A stretch of DNA of 64,000 bases from Locusta migratoria (GCA_026315105.1 CM048744.1:349021668-349085667), one strand, 5' to 3'. Shown: positions 1-11,517, numbered from the stretch's first letter. A program made the numbers and translations. The notes: generated by a model not told the origin, from the sequence alone.

Positions 1-375
1 ATAAAAATAAAAAATTTAAAGACAAAGGTAAATAACTTTTTGAAGCCAAATACATAAAAGTAGCGCTTACTACTTTTTCTTTATTCATACAGTGAGACTT
101 CATACATCAATAAAACTGCTGCATCATGCATCGTGCTTTGCTTTATTACTTCTTTACTACTGACTCTATTCTCAACGCATTTTGCAGGCAATATTCACCT
201 ATTTGTGCCTGCGAAATATATCGTTGTACCACACATAGTTCAGGAGATAGGAGGACGTAAACTTCGAGATGCGTGGAATATCTAGCTTTAAAACGGGACG
301 CAATTTACCTTGCCCTGCAATTTACCTTGTTTAATAGCGACTTCCAATAACATTCTCACTAATCTGAGATTTTTG
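1..375. other. Unannotated sequence
   Basis: AT-rich DNA with no coherent frame or repeat that I recognise. Confidence 0.4.
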
Positions 376-440
376 TCGCGGTGGAATAGCAGAGCGGTCT
401 AGGCGCCTCGCTGCGGAGGTTCGAGTCCTCCCTGGGTCAT

Positions 441-479
<39 letters not shown>

Positions 480-571
480 GTCCTTAAGTATACCTTAGTT
501 TAAATAGTTTGTAAGCTACGGACTGATGACCACGCAGTTTGGTCCGATAGATTTACAAACATTTGAACATT
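376..571 (+). mobile_element. tRNA-derived SINE (family A)
   Basis: A tRNA-like head with A-box-like and B-box-like (GTTCGAGTCC) promoter sequence is followed by a (GT)n run at about 440-478 and a body containing CTACGGACTGATGACCACG. It ends in the family 3' end ACAAACATTTGAACATT. Such SINEs are transcribed by RNA polymerase III and copied by a partner LINE. This is the GT-repeat subfamily. Confidence 0.85.
440..478. repeat. (GT)n microsatellite in a SINE
   Basis: A GT dinucleotide run sits between the tRNA head and body of the SINE, as in the copies at 26.5 and 52.7 kb. Confidence 0.95.
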
Positions 572-1087
572 CTTTTGAATCTGAGACTTTTTCTAATATT
601 ATCACTTTAATATTTATCACGTTACCTCTTTTATAAAATGAAGCGTCAAAAACCCGGTCGTTGTCCCGTTATTTTCTGTTAAACCAGCTCCTCTTTGCTA
701 CTCCTTCTCCTAATATAAGCGACAGCACGTGAAATTCACGGTAATATTTCCTGCATTACGTTTTTATTTTAAGCTCCTATTAGTTCCTCTCCTCCTTCCC
801 CCTCTCTGCATTCACCTACTCCTAGCCCGCCCCCTTCACCCTTTCCTCATTCCCGGTTTGTTCGTTTCCTCCAGCTCCTATGTCGATTTCTTCCTTCCCC
901 TCTCTTTTCTCATTTCTTACTCTCGCCTTTTCATCACTCCCCCCTCCATCAATGCCGCATTTCTGTCTATCTCTTCCTCTTCCTTTTCTCTAACCATTCC
1001 CCTTTCCCTCGCTTTTCAGAATTAAGAAATTAAAAATTCGGAAATTTCCTTTAATTTTGTGATAACGGTGTCAACAGACCAGAGGTA
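572..1087. other. Unannotated; pyrimidine-rich stretch
   Basis: From about 770 to 1015 the top strand is strongly C+T-rich. It produces a spurious hydrophobic reading frame. No element signature was seen. Confidence 0.4.
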
Positions 1088-1945
1088 ACTAGCTGTAAAC
1101 CCGTCGTTGCCCTGGTATTTATCTATTTATTCCTGTCATTTTCAGGAATATATTCATTTGTATAATGGTTGTATGTCTGTAAAATCTCTTGGAAATAGAA
1201 TTAGTAGTAAAGAAGTAATAGATTAAAACTTGACGCGTGATGGGGCGGTTTTCCATGAACGTTTCTGTTTATGTGCTCATATCTCATCAACTACGTGTTG
1301 TACAGTGATGAAATTTAGAAGGTACACTCAACTGTATGCGTGTATACTCTCTGAAAAGTTTCCTGCAGTCACAATTTGTAGTGTAGAAATTATAAGTTGT
1401 AACGTCATACTGAATTTACTTCATAAACAGCGGAAAAGTAGTAAGCGAGAAACTTTTTTCCTTTCATTATACTATGGTTACCAGCGAGAAGTTTAATAAA
1501 GGTTTGAAATTATATTTAATGTTTGTTGAAAGTCGGTAAGTACTGTCATTCTCATACAGCGTATTTCGAAAGTCTCGCCGCATTATATGGCATTTTTTGC
1601 GATTTCTATTGGTTATGGCGTAATATCTTTTGAACCATGTGATTCTTAACCATGCAGCAATTGTTACCTCACGGTCAGGAATGTGTGTACCAAATTTGGT
1701 TGAAAACGGTCCAATGGTTTAGGAGAAAATGAGCAGCATTGTCGCAAAATGCAGCAGTTCTTCGCACATCTCATTGTTTTTGACGTCATATCTCGTGAAC
1801 TATATATCGTATGTGAGTCTTACACTTACGGCTACCGTCCTCTTGGATTGAAGCTTACGTGTACAAAATTTCATAAATATTAGAACAAAATTGTAGATTT
1901 GTATGCAACACGTACAAACATACGGACACTGTGCTTTATATATTA
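1088..1945 (+). repeat. Unclassified interspersed repeat, copy 1
   Basis: It begins with a degenerate form of ACTAGCTGAAAACCCGGCGT and ends near the motif GCAACACGTACAAACATACG. It is collinear with 60520-61555 and shares its start with 42380-43060. No coding frame is conserved between copies. The near-palindromic core AACCCGGCGTTGCCCGGG marks the family. I cannot assign it to a class. Confidence 0.7.
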
Positions 1946-2359
1946 GAAGTATCCGAAATAATGTAGGCAATAAGCAACATTATTACCGACTTTGTTATTG
2001 CGATGTTGATGCTGATAGCATCATCGACGTAGCCTGGTATGCGTGTGTGTCGCAGGTAGACCGCCGTCTGTTTTGGATGGAGGCAATGTGCTGGCGACGC
2101 AAATGCAGCGTCGTCACTGGAATCGAGCGAGTACAGCGTTTCCTGACGGACACAACTCGAAACAGGGTCGGGTTCCAAAGGCAGCGCGGTAGCGCTAGTT
2201 AGGGTACTGCGTGGTCGCTCCTGTCACCCTACTGTGCTGCTGACACCGTGCTGTCTAATAAATAATAATTAATGTTTGTTTACAAATTTGGATAACATTG
2301 TCCCAGGAGAAAAACAGCGATTTCCTGGACGATATATGCGTTGTAATGGAGTGCAGTGT
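1946..2359. other. Unannotated sequence
   Basis: Overlapping open frames exist on both strands near 1936-2202 but resemble nothing I know. Confidence 0.35.
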
Positions 2360-2899
2360 AAGAAAATCAGGTGCTGCTGAAGGAATAGATTAGGTAAAGA
2401 AGCAATAAAGGAGGTAGATGAGTTTTGTTACTTGGGCAGTAAAATAACAAATGATGGTCGCAGCACAGAGGATATAAAATGCAGAATGGCAATGGGTAGA
2501 AAAGCGTTCTTGAAAATGAGAAATTTGTTAACATCGAATATTGATTTAAGCTTAAGGAAGTCCTTTCTGAAGGCATTTGTATGGAGTGTTGCCTTGTATG
2601 GGAGTGAGACATGGACGATAAACAGTGCGGACAGGAAGAGGATTGAGGCTTTTGAAATATGGTGCTACAGAAGAATGCTGAAGATTAGGTAGGTGGATCG
2701 CGTAACTAATGAGGAGGTACTGAACAGAATTGGGGAGAAAAGAAATTTCTGGCATACCTTGACTAAAAGAAGGGATAGATTCAGACAGATGTAGGTTGCT
2801 GTTCTTATGTGGTGATGAAGAGGCTTGCTCAGGATAGGGTATTGTGGAGAGCTGCATCAAACCAGTCTCCGGACTGAAGACCACAACAACAACAACATA
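2360..2899 (+). mobile_element. RTE-type LINE, 3' fragment
   Basis: This encodes the tail of an RTE-group reverse transcriptase. Visible motifs are YLGSKIT, RKAFLKMRNLLTS, SVALYGSETWT and CYRRMLKIR. The family 3' UTR follows (CAGTCTCCGGACTGAAGACC) with a (CAA)n tail. About 130 bp present in the 5.9-kb copy is missing after the TKRRDR motif, and a TAG follows KIR. The 5' truncation is typical of target-primed reverse transcription. The copy is inactive. Confidence 0.85.
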
Positions 2900-2903
2900 T
2901 GCA

Positions 2904-3097
2904 TTGTAAAAACAGTCTTCACTGCAGAGGTAAAAATGTTTTATTTTACCGGTTCCAACCTAATAGAGGACATAGAGGCCATGTGGCCGGTGCTGGACCC
3001 TGTAGGACTGCTGTTTTCTGGCCTTAAGTTGGTAACTGTTAAGTTGAAACCGTTAAAATAAAACTTTTTTACCCTTCGATGAAGACTGTTTTTACAA
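2904..3097. mobile_element. Small foldback (MITE-like) element
   Basis: The first ~50 bp, starting TTGTAAAAACAGTCTTCA, are nearly the reverse complement of the last ~50 bp, ending in GACTGTTTTTACAA. The arms surround about 90 bp and include ACCGGTT near their inner edges. Both strands are therefore open across the arms. It looks like a non-autonomous DNA element. I saw no clear TSD. Confidence 0.7.
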
Positions 3098-3205
3098 AAC
3101 AATAATGTTTGTTTGTTTGTCTTACTGTTCGTACTTGTATTGCCTGTGGTCGAAAATCGACCAATTGTGTTTACAATGGTCACTAGGGGTAACATTTTAC
3201 GTATC

Positions 3206-3430
3206 ATGTCGGCGGCCTCGCATGATTATGTTGGCAACATCAACAACACGATAGAAAATCTTTGCCCATTTGTTCGAACCACATAGAATGACTCGATTAG
3301 TGTATCGTACAGACCACGAAGTAAACAAATAATGCTGTTCCTGCTTTATGGTTGACAGGTTCTTGTATGTACCCTCGTCCGCTAAGTAAAAATAATTGCC
3401 CTCGTAAAGCGAAGATTCCATGAGAAAACA
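3206..3430. repeat. Unclassified interspersed repeat, copy A
   Basis: It is similar in order and sequence to 33260-33505, sharing GTTGGCAAC, AGTAAACAAA and TAATTGCCCTCGTAAA. The family is unknown and no protein is conserved. Confidence 0.5.
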
Positions 3431-4175
3431 TTAGCGTTGTCAACCGATTGGCTAAAATGAAGACTCACAGGATTGTCACTATTCAGCATCTGTTGCCAAC
3501 ATTATCATAGGAGGCCGCTGGGATATTTGCCAAAATTTAATCGGCACTGGGAGGTATGGAACGGTATCTTTTACGTGTTAAGGAAAATGCCAGACACAAT
3601 AAAAACAAATAAAAACGGTAGTATATACTTCTCATTAACCTAATATTTGAAATGGAACTACAATTTCGGTGTTCGTATATTTATACAACGCCAAGAAATA
3701 ATGTTATTTCGATACTGCAATATTCAGAATGCCAGAGCTGACAACATGTCGACTTCGTAGTTTCACCCGAACTCCGCTAGATGCCTCTCCCGGCGCATCA
3801 TCCTTTATATCGGCATTCGTATGAAAACATCCATTTCCTTTAACCACTCTTAATCACTGCCAAAATGAAGCATTTGAACGGCACAAGAAAGTGAGATGGA
3901 AGCACTCCATGTTTCGATATTCACTAATTTTAATACATTATTTTAATACTGCAGATGCGCTGCGTTACAGCGTCTTTGGTCGAGGCGAATAGCCATCAGT
4001 GAGCTGATTTTTGGAGAATATAGAACTTGATCCAAGCTGTAGATAGGAAAATTTCTACTTCCTTTTACCGCTTTTAATGGCTAAATGCACACATAATATT
4101 TATATTCGTGAAATCTACGACAAACAAACTTTAATTGGCCTTCTTGTAAGAATAAATTATTAATCTGTACCACAA
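3431..4175. other. Unannotated sequence
   Basis: No coherent frame, terminal repeat or known repeat was seen. Confidence 0.35.
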
Positions 4176-4365
4176 TGCCGGCCGCGGTGGCCGAGGGGAC
4201 TGGGGCGCTCCAGTCACAATCTGCACGGCCACTACGGTCGGGGGTTCGAATCCCCCCACGGGTATGAATATTTGTGCCGTCCTTGGTATAAGGTAGTTCG
4301 TAAGTAGTTTGTAGTTTTTTGTTGACTGGTCACCATGAAAGTCAGCACATAAACGTATATTTTCA
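4176..4365 (+). mobile_element. tRNA-derived SINE (family A)
   Basis: It has a full head (GCCGGCCGCGGTGGCCGAGG, B box GGTTCGAATCC) and a body with GTGCCGTCCTTGGTATAAGG. The 3' part diverges from the family after GTAAGTAGTTTGTAG. The text TTGAC(T)GGTCACCATGAAA recurs at about 4437-4458, so the tail may belong to a local repeat. Confidence 0.8.
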
Positions 4366-4483
4366 TGAAGGAGATTTTATAATCTGCAAGCCATTGAATT
4401 TAGCATGGCTGAGGGTACCTTGCGACTTTGACACCGTTTGACTAGTCACCATGAAACGGATATATGTATGTTTTCATATATAG

Positions 4484-4672
4484 ATGTTCAAATGTATGTA
4501 AATCTATGGGACGTAACTACTCTGGTCATGTCCCTAGGCTTACAAACTCCTTAACTTATGCAAAGGACAACAAATACACCCATGCCCGAAGGAGGACTCC
4601 ATACTCTGACGGCGAGCAGCGGCGCGCTCCGCAGGTAAAGGCCTTGGAATGCACGGTCACTCGACTGCGGTT
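4484..4672 (-). mobile_element. tRNA-derived SINE (family A), diverged
   Basis: In reverse orientation it starts with the 3' end (GTTCAAATGTATGTAAATCT) and ends with an eroded tRNA head. It abuts the left end of the mariner-like element at 4679. Confidence 0.75.
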
Positions 4673-4678
4673 TTCATA

Positions 4679-5930
4679 CAGGGTGTCCAGAAAAGGACTC
4701 CCTGATTTCAAAATTAAATATCTCGAAAACAAAGATCGATAGAGGAATGCAGTAAACGGTATGTTTATTGTGAAAGCTGTAAGAAGTTTATACAGACAGC
4801 GCTGTAATCGCCATACGTAATACGTATAAATAGTGATCCACAATTGTACGTGAAAGGAGTTTAGCGTTTTTTCTGGTGCTAGAGTACCGCAGATTAGAAC
4901 AGAGTCCTACGGCAACAAGGCGAAGTTTTCAAGCACGATTTAATGTTACAAAAGGCCCCTATGCGAAAACCATTCGTACGCTCTTCGCAAACTTTCAACG
5001 AACAGGCATCGTAACATAATCTAGTGGGGCATGTTGGCCGCAAGCAAACCGCAGTTACGCCTGAAAATATCGCCACAGTTTCTGGAATTATTCAGCGAAA
5101 TCCAATCTCATCCGTCCGTAGAATTGCATCTGAGACTGCTTTGAAGCGTTCCAGCACGCAGAAAATACTGAGAAAAAGCCTAAACATGTTTCCATTCAAA
5201 GTTCAAACGCACCATGCCACAACGGGACGAGCTGTGGAACAAAGGGTTGCCTTTGCTAATCAGATGCTCACAATTGATAGTGAAGGATTTGATGTTGGCT
5301 GCATCTGGTTTACAGATGAAGCATACTTCCACCTGAATGGATACGTGAATAAGCAGAACTGGCGATGTTGGGGTTCCGAAAAGCCATATTGGTGTGAAGC
5401 GAAACCCCTGTATTCTCCTAAAGTTACTTTGTGGGCTGCAGTATGCAGCAGAGGCATTATTGGCCCTTTTTTCATTCACGTTACGTTGCAATTTTGGAAC
5501 AATTTGTCGCCACACAGAAAGCGTTAGAGGATCAACTAGGTACTGAATGGTTTATGCAAGATGGAGCCCGACCACATCGGACCGAACAAGGGTTTCGCTT
5601 TCTTGAGGAATACTTCGGGAATCTAGTAATTGCTTTGGAATATCCCAGGCAGGCATAGATTGGCCTCCATATTCGCCGGGTTTGACTCCCTGTGACTTTT
5701 TTTTTTGTGGGGCACAGTGAAAGACATGGTCTACCCGAAGTATCCCGCCACGCTGGACGAGGTTGATTCGGCGATCTCTGTGGCATGTGAATCCATTTCG
5801 GTTGAGACACTACGAAATGTGACGGCGAATTTCATTCTTCGTTTGCACCACCTTTCTAGTGCCATTGGTGAACATTTTGAAAACATTGTGATGTGATTGT
5901 TTGCAAAGAGTATTTTCATACGATTATTTC
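4679..5930 (+). mobile_element. IS630/Tc1/mariner-superfamily element, 3' end lost
   Basis: The left end CAGGGTGTCCAGAAAAGGAC follows a TA and looks like a terminal inverted repeat. A transposase relic fills the interior. The matching right TIR is absent because an RTE LINE in reverse orientation begins at about 5931. The element is older than that LINE, or the two were joined by a deletion. Confidence 0.75.
4900..5896 (+). pseudogene. Decayed transposase of the IS630/Tc1/mariner superfamily
   Basis: A helix-turn-helix region (about 5030-5160, with TPENIATVSGIIQ and SVRRIAS) precedes a DDE catalytic domain. The first Asp is in WFTDEAYFHLNGYVNKQNWR and the second in QDGARPH. The third is in WPPYSPGLTPCDFFLWG, roughly 45 residues after the second. 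The spacing is unlike the DD34D mariners elsewhere in the window. It fits a broad insect group sharing the WPxxSPxLTPCDFFLWG motif. Frameshifts near 5020, 5500 and 5655 put the protein in several frames, so it cannot be functional. Confidence 0.8.
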
Positions 5931-7510
5931 ACTTGTTGTTATGGTCTTCAGTCCGGAGACTGGTTTGATGTAGCTCTCCACCCTACTCTATCCTGAACAA
6001 GCCTTTTCATCTCCTCATAAGAACGGCAACCCACATCCACTTGAATCTGCTTACTATACGCGTCTATTGGTCTCCCTCTGCGATTTTTACCCCACACACT
6101 TCCCTCCAATGCTAAATTTACGATTCCTCGATGTCTAAAAATGTGTCCTACCAAGCGATCCCTTCTTTTGGTCAGGGTATGCCAAAAATTCCTTTTCTCA
6201 CCAATTCTGATCAGTACCTCTTCATTAGTTATGCGATCTACCCACCTAATCTTCAGCATTCTTCTGTAGCACCACATTTCAAAAACCTCTATTCTCTTCC
6301 TGTCCGCACTGCTTATCGTCCATGTTTCACTCCCGTACAAGGCAACACTCCACACAAATGCTTTCAGAAAAGAATTCCTTACACTTAAATTAAATTTCGA
6401 TGTTAGCAAATTTCTCTTTTTCAAAAATGCTTTCCTTCCCATTGTCATTCTGCATTTTATATCCTTTGTACTGCAACCATCGCATGTTATTTTACTACCC
6501 AAGTAAAAAAACTCATCTACCACCCTCATTGTTTCGTTACCCAATCTAATTCCTTCAGCATCGCCTGATTTTTTAAGACCGTATTCCATTATTTTTGTTT
6601 TGCTCTTGTTAATGTTCATTTTATACGCTCTCTTCAACACACTGTCCATCCCATTCAGCTGCTCTTCCAGGTCCTTTGCTGTCTCTGACAGAATTACAAA
6701 ACGCAATGTTTTTATTTCTTTCCCCTGAACATTAATCCATTTTCCAAATGTTTCCTTGCTTCCCTTCACCGCCTGCTCGATGTACAAATTGAATAACATC
6801 GGAGAAAGACTACAACCCTGTCTTACTCCCTTCCCAACTGATGCTCCCCTTTCATGCCCTTCGAGTCTAATAACTGCGGTCTGGCTTTTGTATAAGTTGT
6901 AAATAACTCTCCTTTCCCTGTATTTCACCCCTGCTGACTTCAGAAAATTGAAAGAGTGTATTCCAGTCAACATTGTCAAACGCTTTTTCCAAATCTACAA
7001 AATCTAAAAATGTAGGTTTTCCTTTCCTTAATCTACCTTCTAAGATAAGACGTAAAGTGAGTATTGCCTCCCGGGTTCCTACGTTCGTCCTGAAAACAAA
7101 CTGATCTTCCCCGGGGTCAGCTTCTACCAGGTTTTCCATTCTCCAGTAAATAACTCGTGTTAAAATTTTGCAATCATGACTTATCAAACTGATGGTTCTG
7201 TAATTTTCACACCTGTCTGCGCCTGATTTCTTTGGAATGGGGATTATTACACGTTTCTTAAAGTCTGATGGTATTTCGCCAGTCTCATATATCCTATACA
7301 CCAAATAGTTTTGTCATGGCTGGCTCTCCCAGAGGCTTTAGTAGCTCTGAGGGTATGTCATCTACTCCTGGGGCCTTGTTCCGGCCTAGGTCTTTTAGGG
7401 CTCTGTCAAATTCATCTCTCGGTATAGTAACTCCTATTTCATCTTGATCTACTTCCTCTTCCCTTCCTACAGCATCGTCTCTCAAGCTAATACTTTCAAA
7501 TTTCAAACGT
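5931..7510 (-). mobile_element. RTE-type LINE, 5'-truncated
   Basis: The 3' end lies at about 5931-5960 (reverse of CAGTCTCCGGACTGAAGACC). The element reads leftward from about 7510 and keeps the reverse transcriptase and 3' UTR but no endonuclease. It interrupts or joins two unrelated mariner relics. Sister copies lie at 2360, 57449 and 61736. Confidence 0.9.
5948..7506 (-). pseudogene. RTE reverse transcriptase without its catalytic FADD motif
   Basis: Reading from 7506, the order is LGRNKAPGVDDIPSELLKP, PIPKKSGADRCENYRTISLI, FVDLEKAFDNVDW (motif A), GVRQGCSLSPMLFNLYIEQA (motif B), then the thumb and C-terminal LYGSETWTI. The protein changes frame around 7300 and 6870-6980. Where the other two copies have FADDIVIL (motif C), this copy reads RFVIL. 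Exactly 12 bases are missing between 6696 and 6697, so both catalytic aspartates are gone while the frame stays open. The copy is dead. Confidence 0.9.
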
Positions 7511-7599
7511 TATTTGCACTATTATTTCTTCAGCGGCAGCAACGCCCCAATTAATTCTAGAAAAATCAAAGCTACCAATATTATGGAAACTTTGTTAAT

Positions 7600-7990
7600 A
7601 CATTTCAATGTTTTCCAGATTTGCGAGTTCACCGTGGTTGTGGAAGATGAGTGGCCGCTTTTCACACGTTGCCCCAAAACAACACGACAATCATGCTACA
7701 GCCACCATATTAACTGAATTTGGCCCGCTGATACCTTTTCCTGTTCCCACAACTGAAGAGAAGTGTGGAAGAACGGAGATTTACAACGATTGAGAAAATG
7801 AAAACTGCATCATGGGAAATACTCAAGGCCGCACCAAAAAGTACTTACGAGAAGTGCTTCGAGTATTTGAAGCACATTGTATCTGAAGTGGATTATTTAG
7901 AAGGGGACAACATGAAACATGAATATTGATGAATAAATAAATATTTTTTTCATAAAAGTATAAAATCATCTTAATTTTTGAACACACCTG
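7600..7990 (+). pseudogene. 3' remnant of a mariner/Tc1-type transposase
   Basis: A degenerate PPY...L..(YL)FLFPQLKRS motif near 7700-7765 is followed by FTTIEKMKTASWE, KSTYEKCFEYLKHIVSE and a stop after LEGDN. This order is the C-terminal third of an insect mariner-type transposase. The TTTTTGAACACACCTGTA stretch at about 7975-7992 could be its right TIR. The N-terminal two thirds are missing. It is probably unrelated to the element at 4679. Confidence 0.65.
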
Positions 7991-8162
7991 TAACGTCGAA
8001 AACTCAGAAAGGATCTTAAAATACGGCATGTTTGCTTCCTACAGTCAAGTATGGGGAGGTCCCGTCATGATTTAGGCATCTTTATTGTGATATTTAAATG
8101 TTCATTTAATTTGCTCTCAGTGATCGGATAACTGAGAATGAACATCTCACCAACCTCAACAG
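7991..8162. other. Unannotated sequence
   Basis: Short AT-rich spacer between a mariner relic and a LINE 3' end. Confidence 0.4.
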
Positions 8163-9375
8163 CAATCTACATCTACATCTACACGGGATACTCTGCAAAT
8201 CACATTTAAGTGCTTGGCAGAGGGTTCATCGAACCACAATTCTACCATTTATCTCCCATTCCATTTTCGAATAGCGCGCGGGAAGAAAGAACACCTAAAT
8301 CTCTCCGTTCGAGCTCTGATTTCTCGTATTTTATTCTGATGATCATTTCTACCTATGTAAGTGGGAGTCAACAATATATTTTCGCATTCGGAGGAGAATG
8401 TTGGCGATTGGAGTTTCGAAAGTAGCCCACGCCGCAGCGATACACGCCGTTGTTGTAATGATTCCCACCCCAGATCCTGTATCATTTCCGTAACGCTGTC
8501 TCCCGTGTATCGTGACAATACGAAACGAGCTGCCCTTCTTTGGACTCTTTCGATGTCCTCCGTCAAACCCACTTGATAAGGATCCCACACTGGGCAGCAA
8601 TACTCCAAATATGTACGGACAAGCGTAGTGTATGCAGTTTCTTTTGTAGTTCTGTTGCTTGTTTTAAGGGTTCTGCCAATAAAACGCAGTCTCTGGTTAG
8701 CCTTTCCCACGACATTATCTACGTGTTCTTTCCAGTTTAAGTCTGAAGTAATAGTAATTCCTAGGTATTTTGTGGAGTTTACGGCCTTCACTTTTGATTG
8801 ATTTATCTTGTAAACAAAGTTTAACGTATTTCTTTTTGTACTCATGTGGACGACTTCATACATCTCATTATTTACAATCAAATGCCAATTTTTACACTAT
8901 AGTGATATCTTATTTAGATCGTTCTGCAGTTGGTTTTGATCTTCAGATGATTTTACTAGACGGTAAATGACGGCTTCATCTACAAAGAACCTAAGAGAGC
9001 TACTTAGATTTTCCCCTAAATCGTTAATGTAAATAAGGAACAGCAGAGGACCAATGACACTACCCTGTGGGCCGCACGATATCACCTCTGTTTTAGTCGA
9101 CACCTTACCATCGATTACTACGAACTGTGTCTTCTCTGACAGGAAATCCCCTATCCAGTCGCAAATTTGGGGTGATATACCATAACCAAGCAATTTTTTA
9201 TTAAAAGCCGTTTGTGAGGTACGGTGTCAAAAGCGTTCTGGAAGTCAAGAAATACGGAATCGATTTGCGAACCCTTGTCGATAGCATCCATCACTTCGTG
9301 TGAATAAATAGCTAGTTGTGTTTCGCATGAACGATATTTTCTAAATCCGTGTTGACCTTGGGTCAACAGATCGGC
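8163..9375 (-). mobile_element. CR1-like LINE, 5'-truncated
   Basis: The 3' end at about 8163 carries a CTACAT repeat tail next to ACTCTGCAAATCACATTTAA. The element reads leftward and covers the second half of the reverse transcriptase plus the 3' UTR. Related copies lie at 10966, 16741, 21846 and, more distantly, 37732. Confidence 0.85.
8249..9366 (-). pseudogene. CR1-like reverse transcriptase, decayed
   Basis: From 9366 the order is QHGFRKYRSCETQLAIYSHE, FLDFQNAFDTVPHKRLL (motif A), GPQGSVIGPLLFLIYINDL (motif B), motif C, KYLGITITSDLNWKEH, then LEYCCPVWDPYQVGLTEDIE. Motif C reads FVDEAVIY. FADDAVIY would be expected, so the second catalytic Asp is Glu. Frame changes near 9190 and 8890 split the frame. 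CR1/L2-group placement is from these motifs; the exact clade is uncertain. Confidence 0.85.
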
Positions 9376-9550
9376 TTACTATGACTAGCGTATGGCAAAT
9401 AAATATTGCTATATTCCAAAATGAAAATACACAAACACACTTAGTCAAAAAGGTTAAGACGTGCTTTGTACATGATCGAAAATTATCAAACATTTCTCGT
9501 GAACACCAAAATCGCCATGTCTCAACATAACTGAAACGTTGTGAGGAATA
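9376..9550. other. Unannotated sequence
   Basis: No feature recognised. Confidence 0.4.
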
Positions 9551-9564
9551 CAGTAGAGTACCGG

Positions 9565-9591
9565 AAACTCGGTCTAACGTAGACCGAGTTT
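9565..9591. repeat. Perfect 11-bp hairpin
   Basis: AAACTCGGTCT and AGACCGAGTTT are exact reverse complements around a 5-nt AACGT loop. It lies just inside the MITE terminus. Confidence 0.9.
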
Positions 9592-9779
9592 GTGAAAATG
9601 CCGGGTTATCGGGAACGGTGTTAAAAAAGAATGCCTACAATTTTTTGTTTTAAAATACTTTCTATTGTTACTTTATAATAGGCTACAATACAAATGATGG
9701 ATACAGTAACACAAAATAAATTTAAGAACATATTTAAGAAATGATATTCGTTACTTACGAGTACGTATTCTAATTTACA

Positions 9780-9957
9780 AAAATGTTCAAATGCTTGTAT
9801 AGCTTATGGGACTTAACTTACAAACTACTTATGAACTAGCTAATCCTAAGGACGGCACAAATATCCATGCCCGAGGGGGGATTCGAACTCCCGACCGTAG
9901 TGGCCGTGCAGACCGTGACTGGAGCACCTCAGTCCCCTCGACCACCGCGGCCGGCTT
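9780..9957 (-). mobile_element. tRNA-derived SINE (family A)
   Basis: Reverse orientation with an intact head (CCACCGCGGCCGGC side at right) and a reverse B box GGATTCGAACTCC. About 25 bp of the central GGGACTGATGACC region are deleted. Confidence 0.85.
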
Positions 9958-9972
9958 TTCGGAACTCTACTG

Positions 9973-10237
9973 CACTAGGACAGAGAGAGAGATAACCAGA
10001 TTTACTGCTGCAACATCGTCACGTAATTAGCGGCTCGTTTGGTACAAGAAGGGATAACACTCACTTGGAAACTATAAAGGCGCTTTACGATCCGGTTCCT
10101 CGAAGTCTCAAAACCAATAGTGGGACAGCTCCTTACTAATATATAAATAGTGTGTGTTAGGTGTTCACCTTTTGTAGCTATTTCATCTATACGAATGTGC
10201 GTGAAATGGAAAACCAAACAACCGCTAAGCCAGACAA
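9973..10237. other. Unannotated sequence
   Basis: No feature recognised. Confidence 0.4.
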
Positions 10238-10249
10238 ATTGATATCAGA

Positions 10250-10340
10250 GCTGAGAAAGTAACGAAAAGATGCGTATCCGTTACTAAAAGAAACAGTACT
10301 CGTTACAAACGTATCGTTACTCTCGTTACCAGTGCCACTG
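10250..10340. repeat. Left subterminal GTAACGA-motif cluster
   Basis: Several direct and inverted copies of GTAACGA-like heptamers. In hAT elements such clusters bind the transposase, so this is plausibly the left recognition region. Confidence 0.55.
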
Positions 10341-10965
10341 TTAAATACGGCCTCTACACTGTCTTTGAAACAGTGAAAAAATTTAACTGTTGTTGTTAAT
10401 ACTACTTTAACCCAGATAGCGCGGAATTATTTTTGGTTTAAATTTTTTCTCAGAAGCTATTAATTACATTCATATGACTGCACAAGGTCGTTATAACTAA
10501 TATTTTTTACTATGACACCATTAGTTTTGTAATAACGCTCTTCTTTCTGGAATGACGCCAAAATGAATGTTTTGTAATTTTAATATGACGAATCATTATT
10601 ATTAAAGCAACATTTAAGATGAAATATATATATATATAAATGTCTCAAATATTGAATAAGGTTCCAGAAATGTAAACTCAACTACGAGTAAGTCTGTATG
10701 AACCTCAGCTTTGTGGCTGTATCCAACCACTTTGCAATCGACAATACCAGATAAAATTGATCTGCAATGTGAGCAGGCGATTCAGAGAAATAAAATACGA
10801 TACTGTACACGAATTCTTGCAGACAAGAATAAAAAAGTAAGCTGCCGTCAGCGATATCTGGGTTAACATTTAAATTTGCCACCTAGATACTGTATGCATG
10901 CTTTTCGAGGTAGTTATACTACTGAGGAAAGAAGTCAATTTCCCTCCTGATTAAAATACAGTTGT

Positions 10966-11503
10966 CATCTACATCTACTTAGATACTCTGCAAATCACAT
11001 TTAAGAACCTGGTAGAGGGTTAACCACCTTCATAAGCTTTCTCTACCATTCCATTCACTAACAACGCGCGGGAAGAGATAACACCTAAATCATTCCGTTT
11101 TTGAACTGATTTCTCTTACCGCATTGGGATGGTCATGTCTCCATATGTAGGTGGGTGCTAGCAAAATATTTTCACATTCAGAAGTAAAAGTCGGTGACTG
11201 AAATTTCGCAAATAGATCTCGCCGCAACGAATAACGCCGTTCTTTTAATGATTTCCACCTCAGATCGTGCAACATTTCCGTGACGCTTTCCCCCCTGTAA
11301 TGTGATAAAACAAAGCGAGCTGCCCTTCTCTGAACCTTCTCAATGTCTTCCGTCAGTCCCACCTGGTGAGGGTCCCACACTGGGCAACAGTATTCCAGAA
11401 GAGGACGCACAAGTGTGATGTAGACAGTCTCTTTGGTGGAGCTGTTGCATCTTTGAAGCGTTCTGCCAATGAAACGTAATCTTTATTTCGCCTTCCCCAC
11501 AAC
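10966..11503 (-). mobile_element. CR1-like LINE 3' fragment
   Basis: The 3' end near 10966 has a CTACATCTACTTAGATACTC tail. The frame at 11090-11410 encodes LEYCCPVWDPHQVGLTEDIE, RRAARFVLSHY and SLRRDLFAKFQSPTF, collinear with the 8163 copy. Only the reverse transcriptase C-terminus is present. It lies inside the hAT-like element. Confidence 0.8.
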
Positions 11504-11517
11504 ACAAATTTATCAAA

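Larger units (their letters stand above)
9551..9972. mobile_element. pogo/Tigger-like MITE interrupted by a SINE
   Basis: The left end CAGTAGAGTACCGGAAACTC after TA is matched by the inverted right end ending GGAACTCTACTG. Internal text such as GCCGGGTTATCGGGAAC resembles pogo-type termini. A family A SINE occupies 9780-9957. The right flank is CA, so a TA duplication is not intact. Confidence 0.5.

Noticed and set aside
729..1025. Hydrophobic 98-codon open frame
   Set aside because: It follows a C+T-rich low-complexity stretch; composition alone explains the Leu/Ser/Pro/Phe-rich protein.
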